64,000 bases of DNA from Pedobacter nyackensis (GCF_900176505.1 NZ_FWYB01000001.1:531400-595399), one strand, 5' to 3'; shown: positions 54,463 through 63,122, counted from the first letter of the stretch. Numbers and translations: made by a program. Notes: generated by a model from the sequence alone, not told the origin.

Positions 54463-56241
54463 ATGAAAATATATTTTTCACTCATAATGCTGTCGCTTCT
54501 TATCTTTTCCTCCTGTGTAAAGGATAAAAGTAGCTACCTCACGCAAGAGAAGAAAGAAGTGAAGTTAGACGGTTATGAAGTTGACGGTAACCAACCCGCC
54601 GAGGCTGAGGGCGTATTAATGCCCGGGCTTCACCAGATCAAATTAAAACTAACCACTAATGGTGTAGAATCAAATAGAAGATTCACGTATTTTATGCCGG
54701 TATCGATTAATAAATCGAAGCCTATTTCTTTGATTTTTAACTTTCATGGGAGTTATAATACGGGAGTAGACCCTTTGCAAGACGTAACGATGAATCATCC
54801 GCTTTCGCAATTGGCCATCAAAGAAAACTGTATCGTTGTCTTTCCAGCTGGAGAGGATACAGGTGCGGCCGTGAACTGGCAGAATTCAGATTACCATTTG
54901 CCATTTGTGGACGCGATGGTAGACTATTTTAAAACGCATACACCTGTAGCTGATTTGAATAGAATTTATACTTGTGGACATTCCAGTGGGGCTATTTTTT
55001 CCTTTGTATTGGCCTCTTATCGTTCTGAAGTATTTGCAGCAGCGGTACCGGTTTCAGGACAAATGAAATTGTCTGCTTCAGATGTTCCATCGAGAGCAGT
55101 ACCGATCAGAGCTTTCAATGGCGTAACTGATGCTACGGTTTTATATTCTGCGGCTTCTGATAATATAAAAGCCTGGGCCAATGCTATTGGTGGTTATTTC
55201 ACTTCGGATGCGGTGAATAGTGATACCTTAAAGATCGATAACTATAAGCGCTATCTAACTTCAAAATGGGGAGGTGGCAAAACCGATATCGAATTCTATT
55301 CCATCCTTGAAGAAGGACATGGTATTAGTTGGTTTTACATTATGCCTTTGATGTGGGAGTTTATGAATGCCCATCCTAAAAATAAGGTTTCATCTGGTTT
55401 GTATATATCATCTCAGCTGAAAAGATTTGATGCTCAGGAAGGCCAAACTTTTAGTTCGGAGATCAGATATACTGAAGGCGCTACAGTAAGTGTGCTTTCA
55501 GCACCTTCAGATTGGACGGTGAACTATAGTAATAAAATACTCACTGTAAAGGCACCAAATGATTTCTTTGGATCGAGCACCATCAACAGAAAAGGGAATA
55601 TTAAATTAAAAGTAGAGCGAAACGGTACTTCTGCTGAAATTATCCTTCCTTATAGTTTAACTGCACCTAAAACTTATTATGAAATAGGTGATGTGGTTTA
55701 CGATGCAGCTTATAATCCAGCAGGTATTGTGTTTTGGGTAAATCCAGCTAACATCAAAGAAGCGAAAATCATTGCTTTAGAACATGTGACCAGGAAATTC
55801 GGACCTGTTGGTAGTAGTTTCTTTACACCTGACTATAATGATGGTTATGGGAATACCCTTGCTTTAGTAGCACGGAATAAAACGCTCAATTTGGGTCTGA
55901 CTGCAGCTACTAGTGCATTTATGTATGCCTCCGAATACAAAGCAAGTCCGGGCACAACAGCGGGCTGGTATCTACCTGCTGTAGATGAATTGAAGCTGGT
56001 GGATGCAAATTTAGCAATTGTGAATGCCGCTTTAGCTAAATACGGTGCAGTTATTCAAATAACAAATTCAGCAAGTTCTTACCATTTATCTTCCACTGTG
56101 CTGAACCAAAGTGGTAAAAAGTTTTATACCTACGACTACCATACTAATCCAAGTTTTCACGGTTATTATGTCCTGACAGCGAGCTCAGATAATACGGCTT
56201 TCGTTTCGACAAGACCGGTTAAAAAAGTAACTAAACCATAA
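54463..56241 (+). CDS. PHB-depolymerase/feruloyl-esterase-like lipoprotein with DUF1566-like C-terminus
   Basis: 592 aa with lipobox FSSC. The N-terminal half (about 45-310) is an alpha/beta-hydrolase of the LpqC/PHB depolymerase group: ISLIFNFHGSYNTG, GHSSG with nucleophile S174, an acid candidate in FNGVTDATVLY, and His in EEGHGISW. The middle (about 315-400) is beta-rich. The last part, about 405-590, has YYEIGDVVYDAAYNPAGIVF and GWYLPAVDELKLV, which resemble DUF1566/Lcl-type domains. Such esterases cut ester bonds in polymers or side chains. It is the only obvious hydrolase in the three SusCD loci. The domain combination is unusual. Confidence 0.82.
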   Translation: MKIYFSLIMLSLLIFSSCVKDKSSYLTQEKKEVKLDGYEVDGNQPAEAEGVLMPGLHQIKLKLTTNGVESNRRFTYFMPVSINKSKPISLIFNFHGSYNTGVDPLQDVTMNHPLSQLAIKENCIVVFPAGEDTGAAVNWQNSDYHLPFVDAMVDYFKTHTPVADLNRIYTCGHSSGAIFSFVLASYRSEVFAAAVPVSGQMKLSASDVPSRAVPIRAFNGVTDATVLYSAASDNIKAWANAIGGYFTSDAVNSDTLKIDNYKRYLTSKWGGGKTDIEFYSILEEGHGISWFYIMPLMWEFMNAHPKNKVSSGLYISSQLKRFDAQEGQTFSSEIRYTEGATVSVLSAPSDWTVNYSNKILTVKAPNDFFGSSTINRKGNIKLKVERNGTSAEIILPYSLTAPKTYYEIGDVVYDAAYNPAGIVFWVNPANIKEAKIIALEHVTRKFGPVGSSFFTPDYNDGYGNTLALVARNKTLNLGLTAATSAFMYASEYKASPGTTAGWYLPAVDELKLVDANLAIVNAALAKYGAVIQITNSASSYHLSSTVLNQSGKKFYTYDYHTNPSFHGYYVLTASSDNTAFVSTRPVKKVTKP

Positions 56242-56265
56242 GAATAAAATTATTTATAAATTTAG

Positions 56266-56328
56266 AAAATGCCTGAAAATAGAATGATTGTTGATTGAAA
56301 TTAAACTATGATCAGGCATTTTTTTTTA
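56266..56328 (+). terminator. Rho-independent terminator
   Basis: AAAATGCCTGA (56266-56276) pairs with TCAGGCATTTT (56312-56322), followed by a run of T. It lies between the esterase gene and the third thioredoxin paralogue, and covers an alternative ATG at 56308, which is therefore not the start. Confidence 0.75.
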
Positions 56329-56340
56329 ATGCTATTACAC

Positions 56341-57537
56341 ATGAGAAAATTAAGTTTATTACTATTGATCCTTGTTGCACTTAAAGTGAATGCACAAGAA
56401 GGAATCAAATTTAACCAGACCAAAACCTGGAAAGAAACAACTGAAGCTGCTACTAAAACAGGTAAGCTGATATTTGTAGACTGTTATACCGATTGGTGTG
56501 GCCCATGTAAATGGATGGATCAGAATGCATTTACAGATGCAAAAGTTGCGGAGTTCTATAACAAAAACTTTATCAATGCTAAAATTGATATGGAAAAGGG
56601 CGAAGGAATAGAGCTACGTAAAAAATACAGTGTACAATCGTTCCCAACCTTTTTGTTTATCAACGGTAATGGAGACGTTGTACACAAAACTGGATCAAGG
56701 ATGCCGATCGAAGAATTTCTGGAGGAAGGAAAGAAGGCTGCTAACCCAACAAAAAATCTTTCGTACTTAAATAAAAAGTATGAAGAGGGGGCACGTGATC
56801 TGCCATTCTTATTGAATTATTACTTGGTTCTAAATAAGTCAGACAGATCGGGTGCTGAAAAAATTGGAAAGGATATCACTAGTGGAATTTCGGTTCAGGA
56901 ATTGAATACTGAATTGGGTTGGAAGGTTATCAAGACTTTAGCAAGAAGTGAAAGTGATAAACTAGGTGCTTATTTTATGGCTAATCAAACAGCTTACAAC
57001 AGCTGGAGTAAGCAGGAAGAACGTGATCAGCTAAAAGATCGCTTAATTACCAGCACGCTTTATGGTTTAATGAGAGGTAATAACGAACAGGCTTTTATGG
57101 ACAAACTGGCTTATTTTAAGAAGTCGGATAAAATTGACCGTAAAAAACAAGGTGTGATGTTAGAGGCTGATTATTATCTGGGAGCAGGAAGAACTGAAGA
57201 CTATGTAAAGTTAACCAGTGCAGCCTTGAAAAATGAACTGAAGGATGAAGCTGATAAATTGAGCTTTCTGGCCAGAAGAGCCTCGGGAGGCAGAGCTGGT
57301 GCTGACCAGGTGTCGCCAGCTATTTTACAACAGGCTTACCTGATGGCCAAACGTGCCGTAGAACTTGAACCGGAAGAGTACGGTAACCAATCTACATTTG
57401 CTTCTGTATGTCTGGCGATGAAGAAGAAACCGGAAGCACTTGCCGCAGCAAAAAAGACAAGATCCTTGGCAGATGCAGAGACGTCTAAAATTCAAAAACT
57501 TGCACAAGAGTTATTAGATAAAGTAGAGGCATTGTAA
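56341..57537 (+). CDS. Periplasmic thioredoxin-fold protein with helical tail (paralogue C)
   Basis: 398 aa from ATG 56341, signal peptide MRKLSLLLLILVALKVNAQ. Active site DWCGPCK (C53, C56), cis-Pro in SFPTFLF, helical tail with RRASGGRAG and KPEALAAAKKTRSLADAETS. Its tail is closer to paralogue A than to B, judged by eye from the shared RRASG and ADAETSKIQKLAQ segments. It sits behind a terminator at the end of locus 3. Likely a thiol oxidoreductase of the periplasm. Confidence 0.88.
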   Translation: MRKLSLLLLILVALKVNAQEGIKFNQTKTWKETTEAATKTGKLIFVDCYTDWCGPCKWMDQNAFTDAKVAEFYNKNFINAKIDMEKGEGIELRKKYSVQSFPTFLFINGNGDVVHKTGSRMPIEEFLEEGKKAANPTKNLSYLNKKYEEGARDLPFLLNYYLVLNKSDRSGAEKIGKDITSGISVQELNTELGWKVIKTLARSESDKLGAYFMANQTAYNSWSKQEERDQLKDRLITSTLYGLMRGNNEQAFMDKLAYFKKSDKIDRKKQGVMLEADYYLGAGRTEDYVKLTSAALKNELKDEADKLSFLARRASGGRAGADQVSPAILQQAYLMAKRAVELEPEEYGNQSTFASVCLAMKKKPEALAAAKKTRSLADAETSKIQKLAQELLDKVEAL

Positions 57538-57560
57538 AGAGTCTCTAAGTTATTACCATT

Positions 57561-57597
57561 AAAAGACCCTGTTGAATAAATCGGCAGGGTCTTTTAA
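57561..57597 (+). terminator. Rho-independent terminator
   Basis: AAAAGACCCTG (57561-57571) pairs with CAGGGTCTTTT (57585-57595). The loop can extend the stem (TTGA / TCGG). Ends the region 3 block. Confidence 0.88.
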
Positions 57598-57634
57598 TTA
57601 CTAATGTATATTGTCAATAATTTATAATCCAAAT

Positions 57635-57817
57635 ATGAACCATAAAAAACTTGCCAGAGCCGGACTATTATTTTACTTCATCTCCATGCTAATATTTTTA
57701 ACCCTTCCAAAGGAATTAAGGGAAAATACTTATATCTGGCTTCCTTATTCGTTGATATGTGTAGTTTGGGCATACTTAATTGTCAGAAAAGAAAAATCAA
57801 CAAACCCAATTAAATAA
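57635..57817 (+). CDS. Small two-helix membrane protein, 60 aa
   Basis: 60 aa from ATG 57635 (an upstream TTG at 57611 is less likely). Two membrane segments are visible: AGLLFYFISMLIFLTLP and WLPYSLICVVWAYLIV, with a basic C-terminus RKEKSTNPIK. No family recognised. The stop is 1 nt before the next ATG, so it is probably co-translated with the next gene. Confidence 0.6.
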   Translation: MNHKKLARAGLLFYFISMLIFLTLPKELRENTYIWLPYSLICVVWAYLIVRKEKSTNPIK

Positions 57818-57818
57818 T

Positions 57819-58337
57819 ATGAAAGTAATGTTATTTAGTTTAATAATTTTAAGCTATTTCGGAATAGCTGACTCAACGGCTCAGCAAATTAACAATAATG
57901 AAGACATAGAGGCTACAGTTTTTGGATTGCTTAACCTGAAGCATAACTATGAAGAACTAATGTCGAAAAAGCGAACCAATTCAGCAAACGAGCGCAAAAC
58001 CTTAACTGCTTCGGAATTAAATAAAAGTGAATACGGAAGGTCTGTCAAGATGATAAAAGACAATGCCCCGAAATACCTGGCATACATTGAAAAAGCTATG
58101 AGCAAGGACGCTGAAACTTTGAGTAAGCAATATATCATCTATCAAAAGATACCTGTGTGGGATTCTGGTGCCAGAGACCGATATGTTATCAGTAAGCTGG
58201 ATTACTTGAAAGGCGTCAAATACAGTCTTTTTGAACAAAAAAGTGATGAGTTGTTACATTTGTATAAAATCCCTGGTATCAAGTTAAAATATCCGATACC
58301 TACATCTTCTGCAATTAGGCCTGTTAAGCTGAAATAA
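57819..58337 (+). CDS. Secreted hypothetical protein, 172 aa
   Basis: 172 aa from ATG 57819, with a signal peptide (MKVMLFSLIILSYFGIADST, cleavage near AQQ). The earlier in-frame start at 57780 lies inside the previous gene and would bury the signal peptide. The mature part is Lys/Tyr-rich and mostly helical (YEELMSKKRTNSANERKT, AYIEKAMSKDAETLSKQYII). No named family. It pairs with the 60-aa membrane protein by a 1-nt gap. Confidence 0.65.
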   Translation: MKVMLFSLIILSYFGIADSTAQQINNNEDIEATVFGLLNLKHNYEELMSKKRTNSANERKTLTASELNKSEYGRSVKMIKDNAPKYLAYIEKAMSKDAETLSKQYIIYQKIPVWDSGARDRYVISKLDYLKGVKYSLFEQKSDELLHLYKIPGIKLKYPIPTSSAIRPVKLK

Positions 58338-58367
58338 TATAGTTGAGGATAGTGTTAATTTGTTGGT

Positions 58368-58493
58368 ATGATTGGGATAATATTTTATTTCGTTGAATAC
58401 ATATTTACACTTTTCTTTTTTAGTAGCTACTTCGAATACTTCCTGTATAGACACAAACTAATCGCCCATTCCCCCCTTGCGGAGGTCCTTTAG
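58368..58493 (+). CDS. Possible 41-aa membrane peptide
   Basis: A frame from ATG 58368 to TAG 58493 with a long hydrophobic, Phe/Tyr-rich half (IIFYFVEYIFTLFFFSSYF) and a basic middle (YRHKLIAH). It is AT-rich sequence, so the hydrophobic stretch may be a chance effect. It has no obvious leader, and an 11-bp repeat follows 16 bp after it. Confidence 0.2.
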   Translation: MIGIIFYFVEYIFTLFFFSSYFEYFLYRHKLIAHSPLAEVL

Positions 58494-58689
58494 GCAAATA
58501 AGTAGATCCTAGGTACCCGCTAGGTAGGTTATAGGTACCGCATTAGTGCAAGGACTAACAAAGTACCTGTCATGTACTTCTAAGCTTGGAAAGTTATGGT
58601 AAGACTCCTAAAAGGTACGTTGTGTTTTTGTGAGTAATGTGTTGATTTGTAGTTGTTTAGATATATATATATTGGAGGTACATTCCATT
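58494..58689. other. Intergenic gap with phased repeat
   Basis: About 195 bp without a supportable gene. It holds the 11-bp repeat at 58510-58539 and an inverted repeat AAGTAC-CTGTCAT-GTACTT at about 58561-58579. The gap ends in a terminator. I see nothing else. Confidence 0.6.
58510..58539. repeat. Three 11-bp-spaced TAGGTA units
   Basis: TAGGTACC at 58510, TAGGTAGG at 58521 and TAGGTACC at 58532, spaced exactly 11 bp, with weaker echoes further on. Confidence 0.75.
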
Positions 58690-58728
58690 AAAAAGCCCTG
58701 CTGAACTAAATCAACAGGGCTTTTTAAT
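58690..58728. terminator. Bidirectional terminator
   Basis: AAAAAGCCCTG (58690-58700) pairs with CAGGGCTTTTT (58715-58725). It ends the minus-strand DUF3276 gene and could also stop any plus-strand transcript. Confidence 0.85.
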
Positions 58729-58744
58729 AGAGCTTTATATCTTC

Positions 58745-59074
58745 TTAGAATGAAAAGTCGTCGTTATGACCTTTACTTCCCACTCCTTCATGATTTTCAG
58801 AATATTCATAACGTTTCTCTACAACATCCTGATGGTTCTTGATGTATTCAACCGTTTCGTTTAATCCTTCAGTAAACTTCTCAAAATCCTCTTTGTATAA
58901 AAAGATTTTGTGCTTTACAAAAACGCCGTCTTCCAGTCTTTTCTTGCTTTCTGTAAGGGTTAGGTAGTAGTCTCCTGATCTGGTAGCTTTCACATCGAAG
59001 AAATAAGTTCTTTTACCTGCCCTTACTTTCTTCGAGAAAACCTCTTCTCTCTCTTTGTTGTCAAATTCTCCCAT
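58745..59074 (-). CDS. DUF3276 PUR-alpha-like nucleic-acid-binding protein
   Basis: 109 aa. The family pattern is seen as KVRAGKRTYFFDVKATRSGD, YYLTLTESKKR and IFLYKEDFEKFTEGLNE. This matches DUF3276, which folds like PUR repeats (the BpuR type of Borrelia) and binds DNA or RNA. The C-terminal tail is acidic and Gly/His-rich. It is downstream of and co-oriented with the ABC exporter gene, 68 bp apart. Confidence 0.9.
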   Translation of the reverse strand: MGEFDNKEREEVFSKKVRAGKRTYFFDVKATRSGDYYLTLTESKKRLEDGVFVKHKIFLYKEDFEKFTEGLNETVEYIKNHQDVVEKRYEYSENHEGVGSKGHNDDFSF

Positions 59075-59142
59075 GGTTGGTATTGATCTTGGTTTTGGTT
59101 CGGGTAAATATAAACTAATAATTATTAAAGTTCAAAATGAAA

Positions 59143-60933
59143 TTAATTAGTTTGCCGTTCTTCTTCTAATAATTGATTACGGTACATTTCCGCATAAGCG
59201 CCATCAAGTTCCAGTAGCTGAGTATGATTGCCTTGCTCAATAATGCGGCCATGGTCCAGCACAATAATCTTATCCGCATTTTTGATGGTCGAAATCCGGT
59301 GTGCAATTAAGATACTCGTTTTGCCTTTCATCACCCTGCTCAGGTTGTTCAGGATTTCCTCTTCAGTCCGTGTGTCAACAGCAGAAAGGCAGTCATCAAA
59401 GATCAGCATACGTGGTTCCTTAATTAAAGCCCTCGCGATAGAAACCCGTTGTTTTTGTCCACCCGAAAGTGTAATACCCCTTTCACCAAGCATGGTTTCA
59501 AACTTCAGCTCAAAATCAATAATATTATGGTAAACAGCCGCATTTTTCGCTGCGGTATTAATTTCATGATCAGTAACCTGATCCAGGCCAAAGGCGATGT
59601 TATTTTTAATCGTGTCAGAAAAAAGGAAAACTTCCTGTGGCACAAAACCAATCTGACTCCTGTAATTATTTAAATTGAGCCCATCCAGTTTAGCCCCATC
59701 AACAGTAATCTCCCCATTGTTTGCATCATACATGCGCATGATTAAATTGGCAAGCGTAGATTTTCCTGAACCTGTCCGACCGATAATGGCCACAAATTGT
59801 CCCTGCTCAATCTCAAAACTCACATCTTTTAGCGCTTGAATGCCCGTATCCGGGTAAACAAAGTTAACATGCTCGAATTTTATATTACCATTAAGCTGAG
59901 GGATTTCTATGTTTCTGGAAACGATATCCGGCTGCAATTGTAAAAACTCATTGATCCGCTTTTGCGAAGCTGCAGCACGTTGAATTAAAGTGGTAACCCA
60001 ACCCAGCATAGAAACCGGGAAGGTCAGTTGATTCACATAAACGATAAACTCAGCAATATTACCTGGCGTGATCGAACCGTCGATCACTTGTATACCACCA
60101 ATGTAAATAGTTAAAATGGTGCTTAAACCTACGAGCAAGAGCATGGTGGGGTAGAACAGGGCCTGAACCTTAACCAAACCCATCGCATTGTCTTTGTAAC
60201 CCTGACTTTCAGCTGCAAATATTTTTTGTGTATAATCCTCCCTTACATAGGATTTGATCACCCTGATTCCTGAGAACCTTTCCTGCACAAAGCTGGATAG
60301 TTTGGAGAGTTGTTCTTGTATCTGTTCACTCTTTTGGTTGATCATGGTATTAACAAAATAGATGATCACCACCAATATGGGAAGAGGAAGCAAACACCAG
60401 ATGGCCAGTGTAGCATTTACCCTGAACATGGCGTAAATAACCAATACAAATAATACTGCTGTATTTATAGTATACATAATGGCCGGGCCAACATACATTC
60501 GAACCCTGTTTACATCTTCAGTTGCCCGGTTCATCAGGTCGCCGGTATTGTTCCTTCGGTAAAAGCCAAGGCTCAGTTTCTGATAATGTGCATAGATCTC
60601 ATTCTTCATGTCGAACTCAATGTGTCTCGACATTAAAATGATCGTTTGCCGCATAAAAAACAAGAACAAGCCTCTCAATAAGTACAATACAAGCACCAGT
60701 AATCCAAAGTAAAAAAGACTGGTACTGAAGATGTCGTATACGATAGAAGAACGCTCAAATCCATTAAACAGGCCATATATCTGGATGTTTTCTGTAATGA
60801 GGTTAAAGGCATGCCCGATCACCTGTGCAGGGATCACACCGAAAATGTTGGAGATGATCACAAAGAAAACCCCTGGGATAATCCACCATTTATATTTATA
60901 GAAGTATTTGTTTAAAAAACGCAGGTGTTTCAT
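59143..60933 (-). CDS. ABC transporter, fused permease/ATPase (exporter type)
   Basis: 596 aa half-transporter acting as a homodimer in the inner membrane. An N-terminal membrane domain with six helices (about 17-310) is followed by the nucleotide-binding domain: Walker A GRTGSGKST near residue 383, LSGGQKQR near 488, Walker B MLIFDDCLSAVD near 510, and the H-loop in ILIAHRIST. It resembles the MsbA/YheI-type exporters for lipids or drugs. The substrate cannot be inferred. It is divergent from the leucine-type dehydrogenase gene. Confidence 0.93.
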   Translation of the reverse strand: MKHLRFLNKYFYKYKWWIIPGVFFVIISNIFGVIPAQVIGHAFNLITENIQIYGLFNGFERSSIVYDIFSTSLFYFGLLVLVLYLLRGLFLFFMRQTIILMSRHIEFDMKNEIYAHYQKLSLGFYRRNNTGDLMNRATEDVNRVRMYVGPAIMYTINTAVLFVLVIYAMFRVNATLAIWCLLPLPILVVIIYFVNTMINQKSEQIQEQLSKLSSFVQERFSGIRVIKSYVREDYTQKIFAAESQGYKDNAMGLVKVQALFYPTMLLLVGLSTILTIYIGGIQVIDGSITPGNIAEFIVYVNQLTFPVSMLGWVTTLIQRAAASQKRINEFLQLQPDIVSRNIEIPQLNGNIKFEHVNFVYPDTGIQALKDVSFEIEQGQFVAIIGRTGSGKSTLANLIMRMYDANNGEITVDGAKLDGLNLNNYRSQIGFVPQEVFLFSDTIKNNIAFGLDQVTDHEINTAAKNAAVYHNIIDFELKFETMLGERGITLSGGQKQRVSIARALIKEPRMLIFDDCLSAVDTRTEEEILNNLSRVMKGKTSILIAHRISTIKNADKIIVLDHGRIIEQGNHTQLLELDGAYAEMYRNQLLEEERQTN

Positions 60934-61012
60934 TATGGTGTAAAGTTATCCAAATCCACCTGTTTTTTTTAAACTCTTTGGTTAAAACAATGTAAATAAT
61001 GTTTTTTTATGC

Positions 61013-61020
61013 TAGTTTTG
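61013..61020 (+). promoter_or_regulatory. Promoter -7 box (TAGTTTTG) of the dehydrogenase gene
   Basis: Exact TAnnTTTG match, 25 bp before the ATG at 61046. Confidence 0.55.
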
Positions 61021-61045
61021 CGACTTATCTGATAAACAAAATTAT

Positions 61046-62134
61046 ATGTCTGGTAATAGCTCTATCGTGAATTCAGTTTTAGATCAGTTAAGTGCTTCAG
61101 GGCACAAGAAGGTAATTTATTGTAATGATCCCGATACCGGTTTAAAAGCAATTATTGCGATTCACGATACAACTTTAGGCCCTGCCTTAGGCGGAACCCG
61201 TATGTGGAGCTATGCTACCGAAGCGGAAGCATTACAAGACGTATTGAGGCTATCAAGCGCCATGACCTACAAGGCCTCTATTACAGGCTTAAATTTAGGT
61301 GGGGGTAAAGCCGTAATCATTGGTGATTCTCATAAAGGGAAGTCTGAAGCCATGATGCGTAGCTATGGTAAGTTTATCAAAAATCTAAATGGTGAATTCA
61401 TTACCGCTGAGGATTTAGGTACGACAACCAAAGATATGGAGTATATCCGTATGGAAACCAATCATGTAACTGGTGTTCCTGAATCATTGGGTGGTACTGG
61501 TAATCCTGCGCCAACAACTGCAAAAGGAGTATACCTTGGTATTAAGGCTTGCGTTAAGGAAGTTTTTGGAACAGATATGCTTGCCGGACGTTCTGTTGTG
61601 GTACAAGGGATAGGTAATGTAGGGGAACACCTGGTCGCTTTACTGAGAGCGGAGAATGTAGAAGTTTACATCAGCGACATCAATGAGGAAAGGATGCAGC
61701 ATGTAGCACGTACCTATAAAGCAAAACCAATCAGTGCCGATAAGATCTTCGGTATTGATGCAGATATTTATGCGCCATGTGCATTAGGAGCTACAGTGAA
61801 TGACAAAACCATTAATAAAATGAAGTTTGCCATTATCGCAGGTTCTGCAAATAACCAGCTTGCCGATGAAAATATACACGGACAGCTGTTGTTAGACAAA
61901 GGCATCCTGTTTGCACCGGATTATTTAATCAATGCAGGTGGTTTGATCAGCTGTTACTCAGAACTTACCGGATTTGGTAAAAAGCGTACCATGCAATTAA
62001 CAGAGAATATTTACAATGCTACCAGAGACGTTATTAAAATGTCGAAGGCAGATAATATACCAACAATATGGGCAGCGAACCGTATTGCTGAAAAGAGAAT
62101 ATTAGACATCAAGAAAATAAAATCATCATTTTAA
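61046..62134 (+). CDS. Leucine-type Glu/Leu/Phe/Val dehydrogenase
   Basis: 362 aa. Oxidative deamination of branched-chain amino acids to 2-oxoacids with NAD+ (reversible). Motifs: LGPALGGTRMW, the substrate/catalytic region MTYKASITGLNLGGGKAV with the conserved Lys, a NAD-binding GIGNVGEHL in the second domain, and APCALGATVN. The length fits leucine dehydrogenase (about 360 aa). It has its own -7 box; the nusB gene begins 33 bp after. Exact substrate (Leu versus Val/Phe) cannot be read with certainty. Confidence 0.92.
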   Translation: MSGNSSIVNSVLDQLSASGHKKVIYCNDPDTGLKAIIAIHDTTLGPALGGTRMWSYATEAEALQDVLRLSSAMTYKASITGLNLGGGKAVIIGDSHKGKSEAMMRSYGKFIKNLNGEFITAEDLGTTTKDMEYIRMETNHVTGVPESLGGTGNPAPTTAKGVYLGIKACVKEVFGTDMLAGRSVVVQGIGNVGEHLVALLRAENVEVYISDINEERMQHVARTYKAKPISADKIFGIDADIYAPCALGATVNDKTINKMKFAIIAGSANNQLADENIHGQLLLDKGILFAPDYLINAGGLISCYSELTGFGKKRTMQLTENIYNATRDVIKMSKADNIPTIWAANRIAEKRILDIKKIKSSF

Positions 62135-62167
62135 TCACCAGGTAATTTACCACTCGTTCTTACATTC

Positions 62168-63118
62168 ATGTTAAACAGAAGGCACTTAAGAATTAAAGCT
62201 TTGCAAAATATTTTTGCATGGCAAATGACAGACAAAAGAGATCTAACGTCCGCGAAGAAGGCGTTAATGCAAAGTATTGACGATGTGTACGAAATGTACA
62301 TTGGCATGCTTTCACTGTTAGTAGAAACTACAGAGTATACAGGTATAGACGCTATTGAGCGCTCTAACAAACACCTGCCTACTGCAGACGATCTGAACCC
62401 GAATATGAAGTTGTTAAACAACAAATTCGCGGTTACCCTAAAACAGAATCCTGAATATCTTGCGGCGATCCACAAGTACAGAATCAACTGGATGTCCGAT
62501 CCGGAATTTGTAAAAGCTATTTTTAATACCCTAAAAGGTACACCTGAATATGCAGCATACCTGGCGGATGAAAATAACGATCTTGAAGAATCAAAAACGA
62601 TCATCAAATTCATCTTCAGAAAAATCATCCTTAAGAGTCATAACATCATCCAGGCATTTGAAGATAAATTCATCAACTGGTCGGTAGATAAGGAAGTGAT
62701 GCAAGGTATGGTGGCTAAAACCATCAAAAACTTTACTTCAGAAGATCCATTCAAAAATAAACTGACACCAATCAGTCAGGATTGGGAAGAAGATAGCAAG
62801 TTTGTACAAGACCTGTTTGTCTATACCCTTAAAAACAACAAGGAGTATCAGGACCTGATCGCAGAAAGAACTAAAAACTGGGAGTCAGAGCGTATCGCGG
62901 TAATGGATACCATTTTAATGAAAATGGCCATCTGTGAGCTAATGAACTTCCCTTCAATACCTGTTAAAGTAACAATTAACGAATACCTGGATCTATCAAA
63001 AGATTACAGTACTCCGAAAAGTAATTCATTTATTAACGGTATCTTGGATAAAATTTTAGGAGACCTGAAAAGGACCGACAGCATACATAAAATCGGTCGT
63101 GGATTAATTGAAGAATAG
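62168..63118 (+). CDS. nusB: Transcription antitermination factor NusB, long form
   Basis: 316 aa, about twice the E. coli NusB length, which is normal in Bacteroidota. The N-terminal MLNRRHLRIKALQNIFAWQM and the C-terminal NusB domain (ICELMNFPSIPVKVTINEYL, then KDYSTPKSNSFINGILDKIL) bind boxA RNA with NusE/S10 for rRNA antitermination. The middle holds the lineage extension. It stands before DUF1573 and yajC, an order common in this phylum. Confidence 0.92.
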   Translation: MLNRRHLRIKALQNIFAWQMTDKRDLTSAKKALMQSIDDVYEMYIGMLSLLVETTEYTGIDAIERSNKHLPTADDLNPNMKLLNNKFAVTLKQNPEYLAAIHKYRINWMSDPEFVKAIFNTLKGTPEYAAYLADENNDLEESKTIIKFIFRKIILKSHNIIQAFEDKFINWSVDKEVMQGMVAKTIKNFTSEDPFKNKLTPISQDWEEDSKFVQDLFVYTLKNNKEYQDLIAERTKNWESERIAVMDTILMKMAICELMNFPSIPVKVTINEYLDLSKDYSTPKSNSFINGILDKILGDLKRTDSIHKIGRGLIEE

Positions 63119-63122
63119 AGAT

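Noticed and set aside
56308..56340. Upstream ATG for thioredoxin paralogue C
   Set aside because: It is within the terminator hairpin and T-run; the start at 56341 yields a proper signal peptide.
62131..62628. 165-aa minus-strand frame over the start of nusB
   Set aside because: It is antisense to well-conserved NusB coding sequence and has no recognisable motif.
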